The notes under the pieces were generated by a model, which was not told the origin of the DNA, ran no database searches, and worked only from the letters and a program-made list of their open reading frames with translations. The translations under genes were made by a program, and so were the position numbers. Shown in pieces: positions 7,267 through 13,794 of a stretch of DNA of 33,845 nucleotides. Position 1 is the stretch's first letter; each line of letters begins with the position of its first letter. Origin of the DNA: Methanomassiliicoccales archaeon (GTDB lineage Archaea; Thermoplasmatota; Thermoplasmata; Methanomassiliicoccales; UBA472); the NCBI GenBank assembly GCA_026394375.1, contig JAPKYJ010000003.1, positions 1-33,845 of the forward strand. The letters are read 5' to 3'.

Positions 7267-7459
7267 ATTCTCTCCTCCTCGGCAGGCCTTCATGCCCGCT
7301 GAGGGGCCAAAATGTAGTTTGAATATAAATATTTGATAATAAACTCAAATAATTGATGATTCGAAGGAAATGTGTATCCCATCATGCAATCTATCCAATA
7401 TTTGAGAACGAAATAAAATATTAATAAATACACTCAATTTAAGGGCAGAGGAGATTTCC
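7267..7459. promoter_or_regulatory. shared divergent promoter region, aquaporin / CobW-type GTPase
   Basis: This 193-base AT-rich region separates two divergent genes. For the aquaporin, AAATATTTATATTC (about 7322-7335, minus strand) is a candidate TATA box. For the GTPase, AAAATATTAATAAATA (about 7415-7431) is another. Ribosome sites are GGAGGAGAG (aquaporin side) and GAGGAGA (7448-7454, GTPase side). Co-regulation is possible. Confidence 0.5.
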
Positions 7460-8545
7460 ATGACAACGAGGATCACGATAGTCGGGGGGTTCCTGGGAGC
7501 TGGGAAGACGACCTTGATCACCAAGATAGCGAAGACCATGATCGAGGGCGGGAAGAAGGTGGGCATCATCATGAACGACCAGGGGACGGACCTGGTCGAC
7601 AGCCAGTATTCGTGCCTTCAGGGCATAGACACCTGCGATGTGCAGGGTGGCTGCTTCTGTTGCCGCTTCCCTGATTTCATGAACGACGCCAAAGGCCTGA
7701 TCAATAAGTCCAACCCCGACATCATCATCGCGGAGCCGGTTGGCAGCTGCACGGACCTCCTCGCCACGGTCATCGGTCCTTTGAAGGTGGTCTACGCCGA
7801 AGCCTTCTCGGTCGCGCCCTTGATCATCGTCATGGATGCCTCCAGAGCGGTCACGGAGGGCTTCTCTCCGGAGTCGCTCCGTGGCTACCTGCGGCGCCAT
7901 CAGATCGAGGAGGCGGAATTCGTCGTGCTCTCCAAGGTAGACCTGGTCCAGGGGCCCGAGGTCAAGCAGATAAGCAAGGCCATCCATGAGATCAATCCCA
8001 CGGCCAAGGTGATCCCCTACTCTTCGGTGAGCGGGGAGGGTTTCGACAAGATCCTGGCCATCGTGAACTCGAAGAAGACGAGCAACCGCTCGCCGAAGGA
8101 CATCGACTATGATACCTACGCCAAAGCGGAGGCGGAGCTGGGCTGGTACAACGGCAAGGTCGCGTTCATGGCGGAGGGGAAGGTCGACGCCTACGACCTG
8201 ACCACGAAGATACTTCGCCGGGTCGCTTCCAACTACTCTCCCTCGGACATAGCCCATACTAAAGTGATGATCGTCTCCGAAACCAACGCCGTCAAGATGA
8301 GCCAGGTGGGGCCTAGTCTCAGCGTTGACGAGGTGAAGGGCTCCAGGAACGCCGAGGGCAAGGTGGAGATGTTCGTCAACGCCCGCGTCGTCTCCTCGCC
8401 TGAGAAGCTCAGGGACTCGGTGCGAGAGGCAGTCAACTCCACGCTTAAGGAGAAAGACCTCGTGGCGAGCGAGTATAAGGACGACTGCTTCTCGCCCTCC
8501 CCGCCCAAGCCCTACTACCGCATTACCAAGAAGGGAGGGAGCTGA
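7460..8545 (+). CDS. CobW/P47K-type G3E GTPase
   Basis: The 361-residue product has the Walker A loop GGFLGAGKTT (residues 9-18), a CXCC metal-binding motif in GGCFCC (63-68), the switch/Walker B region AEPVGSC (91-97) and the base-recognition motif SKVD (158-161). The C-terminal half (from about 220) is less typical and ends with a Pro-rich CFSPSPPKPYY segment. G3E GTPases deliver metals or help mature metallo- and corrinoid enzymes. The cysteine motif suggests Zn, Ni, Co or a similar metal, but the target cannot be named. GAGGAG lies 6-12 bases before the ATG. It is divergent from the aquaporin. Confidence 0.9.
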   Translation: MTTRITIVGGFLGAGKTTLITKIAKTMIEGGKKVGIIMNDQGTDLVDSQYSCLQGIDTCDVQGGCFCCRFPDFMNDAKGLINKSNPDIIIAEPVGSCTDLLATVIGPLKVVYAEAFSVAPLIIVMDASRAVTEGFSPESLRGYLRRHQIEEAEFVVLSKVDLVQGPEVKQISKAIHEINPTAKVIPYSSVSGEGFDKILAIVNSKKTSNRSPKDIDYDTYAKAEAELGWYNGKVAFMAEGKVDAYDLTTKILRRVASNYSPSDIAHTKVMIVSETNAVKMSQVGPSLSVDEVKGSRNAEGKVEMFVNARVVSSPEKLRDSVREAVNSTLKEKDLVASEYKDDCFSPSPPKPYYRITKKGGS

Positions 8546-8687
8546 GGGCGGAGGCCCATGGAACTTGCCCTATTTCGGGTATATGCTCACTTTTGAGGAC
8601 ATCGGAATAGGACGAAACCTCTTCCCTCCCTTTCTCTGATCGCATAGACGAACAGGATTCCCCAGGATCAATTTCAGGAGTGGAATC

Positions 8688-8741
8688 ACTGGATACGGAT
8701 AGTGGTGGGTCTGTCCGGGCCCACTATCTTAACTATCCAGT
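8688..8741. repeat. long palindromic element, copy 2
   Basis: Two nested exact stems are present: ACTGGATA (8688-8695) with TATCCAGT (8734-8741), and GATAGTGG (8698-8705) with CCACTATC (8721-8728). The left half shares ACTGGATA, GG and GTGGGTCTG with copy 1 at 5004-5057, in the same order and spacing. It lies in the gene-free stretch 8546-9160, which also holds a 12-bp palindrome TTTCAATTGAAA (8756-8767). Confidence 0.65.
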
Positions 8742-8936
8742 CTTTCATTTTATGATTTCAATTGAAAATGAATGAGTCTGACTTATTCTGCGGAACACAG
8801 AACCGACTTTATCCAATTTCACTGAAAAAAATCATTTTCTTCAACCCGGTTCAAATTGGAGTGTGAGCCTGGTTCATTGTAGATGAAATACCAAGAACGG
8901 CAGGCGGCACAAGTGACTTTATGTTAGGCGTGCAAG

Positions 8937-8962
8937 GGATTCCTTTTTCTCATAAAAAGGAA
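8937..8962. terminator. AT-rich hairpin, terminator-like
   Basis: TTCCTTTTT (8940-8948) and AAAAAGGAA (8954-8962) pair exactly around a 5-base loop CTCAT. It may terminate a transcript or serve as a protein site, because the same 13-mer GGATTCCTTTTTC (here at 8937-8949) recurs at 9098-9110. No gene is seen between 8546 and 9160. Confidence 0.4.
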
Positions 8963-9160
8963 GGATTTGCGCACCTTATCACGCGTTTTTAGAGGCTAGG
9001 ACAGATCCAATAGTCTGTTTCTGATTCTGGCCAGTCGCTTTCGGATATCTTAATACTCAGCCTGCAGACTCAAGAAAATCGAAGGAAATTTTGCGTTGGA
9101 TTCCTTTTTCAACTGTGGCGCTTTCAGATTGTCCAATCAAAGAAAAGGAGGTGATAAGGA

Positions 9161-9340
9161 ATGGCGACGGAACGCATCGAACTGAGACCCCCTATGGCCG
9201 AGTGGCTGAAGGATTACGCTGATACGATGGGAGTGACCCTCCAGGAGCTGGTGACCCACATCCTGCTCCGCTATCGGGAGGAGTTCGAATCCTCGGATGA
9301 GCTCGAAGACGAGTCCGAGGACGATGAAGACTCAGAATAG
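9161..9340 (+). CDS. 59-residue RHH/CopG-like protein with acidic tail
   Basis: The ATG at 9161 is preceded by a near-perfect ribosome site AAGGAGGTGAT (9145-9155). The product begins MATERIELRPPMAEWLKDYA and continues with GVTLQELVTHILLRYREEF, which resembles a short ribbon-helix-helix unit (strand, helix, helix). It ends in a run of Glu and Asp (residues 42-59). RHH proteins bind operators as dimers. The acidic tail could mimic DNA or contact a basic partner. It stands alone on the plus strand. From 9341 to 9567 nothing else is seen. Confidence 0.75.
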   Translation: MATERIELRPPMAEWLKDYADTMGVTLQELVTHILLRYREEFESSDELEDESEDDEDSE

Positions 9341-9567
9341 TAGGCAGACCTCTCGCTTTGTATACTGCCAGCGACGGCTGGCTGTTTTCATTTTCTTCAT
9401 CCGTGACAAAGACAAAACGCTTGCACAGCTGCATGGAAACCGCAAGAGAATGCAACTCTGGCGCTGAATTTCCTCCACGTCGACGATCTGGTCGCCATAC
9501 TGAACCGCCAGTCAATTCCACTGTCATGGGTTCTTGACAACCCGTCCAAAACCTGGAAGCTCCACTG

Positions 9568-10083
9568 CTAGCTCTGGGAATCGCCTTCAGGATGCTCGCT
9601 CCCGCATGATGAGCAGAAGCGACCAAGGGCCATGCTCGCACCGCACGAGGGACAGAATCTTCCAGGCCGGGGCTTGTCTTGCCCAGACCCGGCCACCTGC
9701 TGCACCCTGGTCTTGGGAATCGAAGCGACGCTGGCAGCGACTTGCTGCTGCAGGCGGGAGATCTCCGACTCCAGCACCGCCTTGTGCTTCTCCGGGGCAT
9801 CGCCCAGGCCCAGCCAAACGCTGGCAACGATGTCGTACTCCACGTAGATAGAAACCCTGCCGCCCAGATCCTTCATCGTCACGCTCAGCTTGGTGCTCAC
9901 GTCATTGGTCTTCAGACCGAGGACCGTTCCTCCCACGTTGCCTCTTGAACCCGTCAGGCGGACTGGAGCGGCGGATGAATCGAGCACGAATCGCTCCCCG
10001 GCGTAGAACGCCCGCACGGCCTCGTAGATCGCATTCCCAGGCCCTTCCGCCTCGAATGCCCTGCCCACCTTCAAACCGCTCAC
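9568..10083 (-). CDS. unknown protein with C-terminal zinc ribbon
   Basis: A GTG start at 10083 overlaps the stop of the upstream gene (GTGA), giving 171 residues. The N-terminal 110 residues are mixed alpha/beta (VRAFYAGERFVLDSSAAPVR, KLSVTMKDLGGRVSIYVEYD). A coiled coil follows at about 108-128 (KAVLESEISRLQQQVAASVA), then a zinc ribbon with CPSCG and CSSCG near the C-terminus. Translational coupling implies that it works with the exported protein encoded upstream. No family is recognised. Cytoplasmic location is likely, as no signal peptide is present. Confidence 0.75.
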   Translation of the reverse strand: MSGLKVGRAFEAEGPGNAIYEAVRAFYAGERFVLDSSAAPVRLTGSRGNVGGTVLGLKTNDVSTKLSVTMKDLGGRVSIYVEYDIVASVWLGLGDAPEKHKAVLESEISRLQQQVAASVASIPKTRVQQVAGSGQDKPRPGRFCPSCGASMALGRFCSSCGSEHPEGDSQS

Positions 10084-10907
10084 CTCCTGCTTTTCCGACC
10101 TAGGAAAATGCCGGCCGCGATTCCGACGACCGCCGCCCCGCCGCCGACGCCCAGGATCGTCGCGGTCTGATCGGATGCGGGGGCAGTTTGGGCGACCACC
10201 TCCACGTTCGCCGTCGGGGTACCTTCGAGCGGGAACGTGCCGAGCGAGAACGAAGCAACGACGTAGGACGACGGCTGGCCGATGAGGGAGAGAGCGTAGG
10301 CGATGGGCTCGGCGAATCTGAGCACGTAGCCACACGAGATCGCGTAGCTCAGACTGGCCGAGACGGAGGCCGATTCCGTACCGGTCACCGTCATCTTCAC
10401 CTGCTCCCCGCCCCACTCGGTCCAGGACAGAGACGTCCGATCGAGGTTTCCCGACGTGGATGTCAGGCTCGCCTGCAGAGTTCCGACGACGTTGACGTCC
10501 AGGAAGACGATGTTCTGGAACAGGCTGAAGGAGGTGATAGTGCGACTTCCGATCGGCGTGTCGTAGGCGGGGATGGTGACAACCCAGACGCCAGTACCCG
10601 CGGTGAGATTCACGATGCTCGTGACTACACTGGGAAGCGGAGCACCGCTCTCGCTGAAGAGCTTAAGCAGGTTCACGTGCAATGACATCGGCAGAGGGGA
10701 AGGCGCGAACTGTATCTCCACCTGATCCCCCTTCCTCACCAGGGAATGCTGCGGGCCATAGTCCATCACGAGCCCGAACGACGCACTGACCCCCCTCACC
10801 TCGGGCGTCGTGAATGTCGACGTGATGCTTGCTGCGCTGGCGTTACCAGGGACAAGCAACACGGCCACCAGTACGACGCTGGCGATCATCGGGAGACATC
10901 TGGACAT
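10080..10907 (-). CDS. exported, membrane-anchored surface protein, unknown function
   Basis: From ATG 10907 the 275-residue product has a signal peptide (MIASVVLVAVLLVPGNASA, cut near ASA). A beta-rich extracytoplasmic domain of about 210 residues is rich in Ser, Thr and Val. A C-terminal helix (GGAAVVGIAAGIFLG) is followed by RKSRR, a stop-transfer anchor. An ATG at 10949 would add a charged N-terminal stretch that is odd for a signal peptide, although AGAGGTCGG precedes it. It is the first gene of a two-gene unit with the zinc-ribbon protein and lies divergent to the AbrB regulator 140 bases away. No enzymatic motif is visible. Confidence 0.75.
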   Translation of the reverse strand: MSRCLPMIASVVLVAVLLVPGNASAASITSTFTTPEVRGVSASFGLVMDYGPQHSLVRKGDQVEIQFAPSPLPMSLHVNLLKLFSESGAPLPSVVTSIVNLTAGTGVWVVTIPAYDTPIGSRTITSFSLFQNIVFLDVNVVGTLQASLTSTSGNLDRTSLSWTEWGGEQVKMTVTGTESASVSASLSYAISCGYVLRFAEPIAYALSLIGQPSSYVVASFSLGTFPLEGTPTANVEVVAQTAPASDQTATILGVGGGAAVVGIAAGIFLGRKSRR

Positions 10908-11049
10908 GCCTCTATGAATCGAACCCGACCTCCGTTCCCGTTCCTCCATACTACCGACCTCTAGACAATGTGATTAGGGGTATTCCTGTATCCTTACTTC
11001 ATTGTTTCCTTGATTATTATTATGCTTGGAATCGAGATATCAATGGTGC

Positions 11050-11235
11050 ATGAGCGATGGGCATGTGGCGGAAGCCAGGATCACGGCGAAGGGCCAGGTG
11101 ACGATCCCGAAGAAGATAATGGAGATAATCGGAGCCGAGGAAGGCGACTATCTCCTGTTCTTCCAGGAAGGCGGGAAGGTAACCATAGAGGCGGGCCGGC
11201 TCGCGAGCAAGCAGAAAAGGGAAGCTAAGAAGTGA
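11050..11235 (+). CDS. AbrB/SpoVT-type DNA-binding protein
   Basis: The 61-residue product carries the swapped-hairpin AbrB signature ARITAKGQVTIPKKIMEIIG followed by EEGDYLLFFQEGGKVTIEA and a Lys-rich tail. Such proteins are dimeric transcriptional regulators or antitoxins. No toxin gene follows within 800 bases, so a regulator is more likely. The start ATG 11050 (MSDGHVAEAR) is preferred. An upstream ATG at 11026 is possible. A TATA-like TTATTATTATG (11003-11014) lies about 40 bases upstream. The short region to the divergent surface protein gene suggests that it may control that unit. Confidence 0.85.
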   Translation: MSDGHVAEARITAKGQVTIPKKIMEIIGAEEGDYLLFFQEGGKVTIEAGRLASKQKREAKK

Positions 11236-12043
11236 GGGTAGAATGCTGTCTTCCGCTCCCCACCTTTCAATCGCAGATCACCATTGAGCGGCACAACACA
11301 TCATCCATGACCGAGATGATTCTTTGCCTGCAAAATTCAGATGGACCCGCCCGCACTCTGCTGCTCCCTTAAGCACAGCTGCTTGCGTCGAAGCAGTGAA
11401 CCCCTCCCTTCTTTTTTGATAACGAAAAAAGTGACTTAAGAGCAGGAATAAGAGCCAAATCTTGTGACGTTAAGTGGATATCGCTGTCACTTGGCATCCC
11501 GGGACTCTCAAGAACCCCCTAGCCCCGGGAGTCCATCGAGCCTTTTCTGGGTTTCTTGCATCCCGGGGCGCGTTACATGATTCCCGGCCCCCTCCCGGCG
11601 CAACCCGGCCTCCTCAGAGAGCTTCGGACTCTCGGGAGGACTCTCGGGCTTCCTCTCAGGTACTCCCGGCATAACGAATGTTTCTATTCCCGAGCTTGCT
11701 CACCCCGCTCGTGCGCCGGTGCCCGCAGTGGAATCAAGGGAGGATATGATCAAGAAACCTGTAAGCGCGGCTACATTCAAGGGGCATAGGATAAGCATCT
11801 TGCCGTGTTGTAGCTCCCAGACAAGGACAGAGACGTCAAAGAAAGCGAATCCCGTCTGCTTAAGGCACGTCTATTGAGAGTGAATGCCCCTAAGAGCTTA
11901 CAATTCAAACGTGACAGCTCATGAACTCAAAACAGAATGTAAGCATGATCTTCGGCGATCGAAGGATTGGTTTCAAATCGCCGCCCTCGCACTACGGTTC
12001 GTCGGTGCTCCAAGAAGGAAGGGAATTGCCCGTGCAAGGCACG
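11236..12043. other. gene-free, repeat-rich stretch
   Basis: No convincing gene is seen in these 808 bases. From 11500 to 11670 the sequence is full of CCCGGG, CTCTC and GGGAGTCC pieces. It includes a tandem repeat of GGACTCTCGGG with period 12 (11626-11648) and an inverted pair GGACTC/GAGTCC (about 11506-11534). Open frames here encode only Ser/Arg/Pro-rich low-complexity sequence and are not listed. Confidence 0.5.
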
Positions 12044-12289
12044 ATGAAACTCAGTACCGAAGCGTACAAAAGGCTCGCGCACCGAGCAATCGACGCAGAG
12101 ATTCGCCCGAGTGAGCTTCTTGATGCGATCATCTTGTACGCGGATTGGGAAAAAGACCTTCCTGCGCTCGTATCGCGGATAGAAGCGGCCCGCACCACCC
12201 CTGAGAGTTCTCCTGAAAGAAAGCCTGAGAAAACTCCTGAGAGTGCAGACCACCTGAGAGAACCTGAGAAATCCCTGAGAGCGACCTGA
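12044..12289 (+). CDS. RHH/CopG-like protein with repeat-encoded tail
   Basis: From ATG 12044 the 81-residue product starts MKLSTEAYKRLAHRAIDAEI and continues RPSELLDAIILYADW, which fits a ribbon-helix-helix unit. The last 35 residues are low complexity (TPESSPERKPEKTPES) because the coding DNA is made of CCTGAGA repeats. The frame is open upstream to 11921, but that part looks non-coding. RHH proteins often bind short repeats near their own gene, so the repeat array that overlaps its 3' end is a candidate target. This is inference. Confidence 0.55.
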   Translation: MKLSTEAYKRLAHRAIDAEIRPSELLDAIILYADWEKDLPALVSRIEAARTTPESSPERKPEKTPESADHLREPEKSLRAT

Positions 12290-12358
12290 GAGTGCAATGC
12301 GGGGGAAATCTCTCAGGAGCGCCTCGATTCTCTCTCAGGGACGCGGGGTTCCTGAGAA
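12200..12358. repeat. array of about ten CCTGAGA heptamers
   Basis: CCTGAGA (often CCTGAGAG) occurs eight times directly between 12200 and 12358 and twice as its complement (TCTCAGG near 12310 and 12332). Spacing is irregular, 10-25 bases. The array spans the end of the RHH-like gene and the start of the next open frame. It is too irregular for CRISPR. It could be an operator or iteron cluster, or decayed low-complexity DNA. Confidence 0.6.
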
Positions 12359-12545
12359 TGCCGAGCGTACTCGACCGTCTAAGACGGCGGCAACCCCGAT
12401 CAAACATGGAGGAATTATAGCACCCGTCGAAGTTCCGAGCTACAAGGAAGCGGCTCCGAAACCCGAGCAAGCGCCGCTTAAGCAGGAGGAAGCACCCTCG
12501 GCCCCGCCGAACGAGGTTAAGCAGCGCACTGCAGTTCGGGGGTAG
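12297..12545 (+). CDS. Pro/Glu-rich low-complexity open frame, doubtful
   Basis: An 82-codon frame begins in the repeat array. Its last 45 residues (VEVPSYKEAAPKPEQAPLKQ and similar) have the composition of a flexible tail rather than of random translation. It lies in a +1 frame relative to the RHH-like gene, so it could be the rest of that protein after a frameshift. It has no recognisable domain and no ribosome site. Confidence 0.25.
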   Translation: MRGKSLRSASILSQGRGVPENAERTRPSKTAATPIKHGGIIAPVEVPSYKEAAPKPEQAPLKQEEAPSAPPNEVKQRTAVRG

Positions 12546-12755
12546 CATACAGAATGTGAGCAGCGTTCATTGTTCACCGGCAAGCAATCAGAGCGCCTTC
12601 TTGCCTGCATTTGAGGCTTAAGCCCGCCCGCCCGCTCAGGCAGGCAGATGTACATTCTTGTTCATTGAGCAAGGGACCTTGCTCCAAGAACCCGGCTGTT
12701 GCGGCAGAATTGAAGCCTAGACAGGGCCGTTAGCCTCCGTTCACTTCTCCATAGG

Positions 12756-12974
12756 TCTCGGTAACGAAAGTATCGAAAGGAGTTGAGCCCCGATCGAGAG
12801 CGATCGGACAGGCCGATGTTCTCCACTCTGCTCGGTAAGTTCTCGGTATTTCTCGGTATTTCTCGATTCTTAGAGTTCTCGGTTCTTTTCTCGATTTTTC
12901 TTTCCTCTCTGCTCGGTTCTCTGTTCGACACATCTCGGCTCTCCTGCGCAGCGCTCTGCGAAACCGTTCTCGGG
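12756..12974. repeat. array of TTCTCGGT-like octamers
   Basis: TCTCGGT or TCTCGAT occurs about nine times between 12756 and 12974, densest at 12836-12900 (TTCTCGGTATTTCTCGGTAT followed by TTCTCGATTC). Open frames on both strands here only translate the repeat and are not listed. The rest of 12546-13095 shows no gene. Together with the CCTGAGA array this makes an unusual repeat-rich zone of about 1.5 kb. Confidence 0.6.
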
Positions 12975-13095
12975 CTTCCTGTGATATCAGAAGAAATTCA
13001 CCTGAGAAATCGAACGATGCGTGTTTGAATTTGGCGGTAGGGGACGAACGACCCGCGCTCGCATCGTCATGATTGTCTGACTCTGCTGCTTTTCT

Positions 13096-13287
13096 ATGAC
13101 TCCCAAGGGTGCAGCTAGCGGGCGCGAGGAGCGCAAACTATATCTTAAGCCTCTTGGGAACGGAATGATCGTATGCAAACGTAGAGGTCTCGATGCCGCA
13201 TTCTCAGAACTCGTTTACCTACGGGCCCGAGATAAAATATGGACCTATGAGGCAAAGGTCTTCCGCCGGGGATCGCGCCTCCAATGA
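13096..13287 (+). CDS. 63-residue hypothetical protein, doubtful
   Basis: An ATG at 13096 opens a 63-codon frame. The translation (YLKPLGNGMIVCKRRGLDAA, VYLRARDKIWTYEAKVFRRG) has a mixed, basic, globular composition, unlike the repeat-derived frames upstream. It has no clear ribosome site and no recognised domain. It may be a remnant. It converges with the gene at 13297-13593. Confidence 0.3.
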   Translation: MTPKGAASGREERKLYLKPLGNGMIVCKRRGLDAAFSELVYLRARDKIWTYEAKVFRRGSRLQ

Positions 13288-13296
13288 CTAGGATGG

Positions 13297-13593
13297 CTAA
13301 TCGCCCCCATCCATCTCCGCGAACAGCTGCGCGATCGTGGGCATCTCCTCCTCCGCCCTCCCCCGCACCATGAAGAATAAGAACTCGCCTTCATCGATGG
13401 ATATCTTCATGAGGCTGACCAAGAACTTCTGGTCGATCCCTTCCTTCGTCCGGAGACCGACCCCCATTCGATGTACCATTCCGTCGGGTGGGAGAGCCTC
13501 CAGCATGCCCTTCAGAATTCGCATCAACGCCAGCACTCTTCTTGCCGCAATGAACGACTCTTCGTTTGTACGTTTCACTGCCGATTTTTCCAC
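13297..13593 (-). CDS. small hypothetical protein
   Basis: A frame of about 98 codons encodes FIAARRVLALMRILKGMLEA, then MGVGLRTKEGIDQKFLVSLM and EGEFLFFMVRGRAEEEMPTI. This is a compact alpha/beta pattern with a C-terminal acidic helix. The frame is open to an ATG at 13662, but the TATA-like CCTTATATATTC at 13635-13645 lies inside that extension. A GTG at 13593 (VEKSAVKR) or 13578 (VKRTNEES) is therefore a better start. No family is recognised. It is divergent from the histidine kinase. Confidence 0.6.
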   Translation of the reverse strand: MEKSAVKRTNEESFIAARRVLALMRILKGMLEALPPDGMVHRMGVGLRTKEGIDQKFLVSLMKISIDEGEFLFFMVRGRAEEEMPTIAQLFAEMDGGD

Positions 13594-13794
13594 CGGAAAC
13601 GGAAATGAGCCTTGCCAGCCTCCCGCCGCGGGTATTCGAATATATAAGGATATGTATAGCATGCTCTAGAAGGATTCATTAGTTGCTAGGGGGAGGTCTT
13701 CACGGCCTAGGAAGGCGAATTTGAAGAGAAAGCTGGCGAAATCATCAATCCGGACCGCGAAGGGGTCGGGGAGCAACCCAGCGCGAAGGCGGCA

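Noticed and set aside
9192-9827. 211-codon minus-strand frame
   Set aside because: It overlaps the RHH-like gene at 9161 and the zinc-ribbon gene, and encodes Pro/Ser/Arg-rich sequence typical of a shadow frame.
12200-12974. Possible CRISPR array
   Set aside because: Repeat units are 7-8 bases with irregular spacing, there are no 25-40 base repeats or uniform spacers, and no cas genes are nearby.
12662-13028. Overlapping frames on both strands across the TTCTCGGT array
   Set aside because: They only translate the short repeat (Arg/Glu/Asn-rich on one strand, Phe/Leu/Ser-rich on the other) and have no ribosome site.
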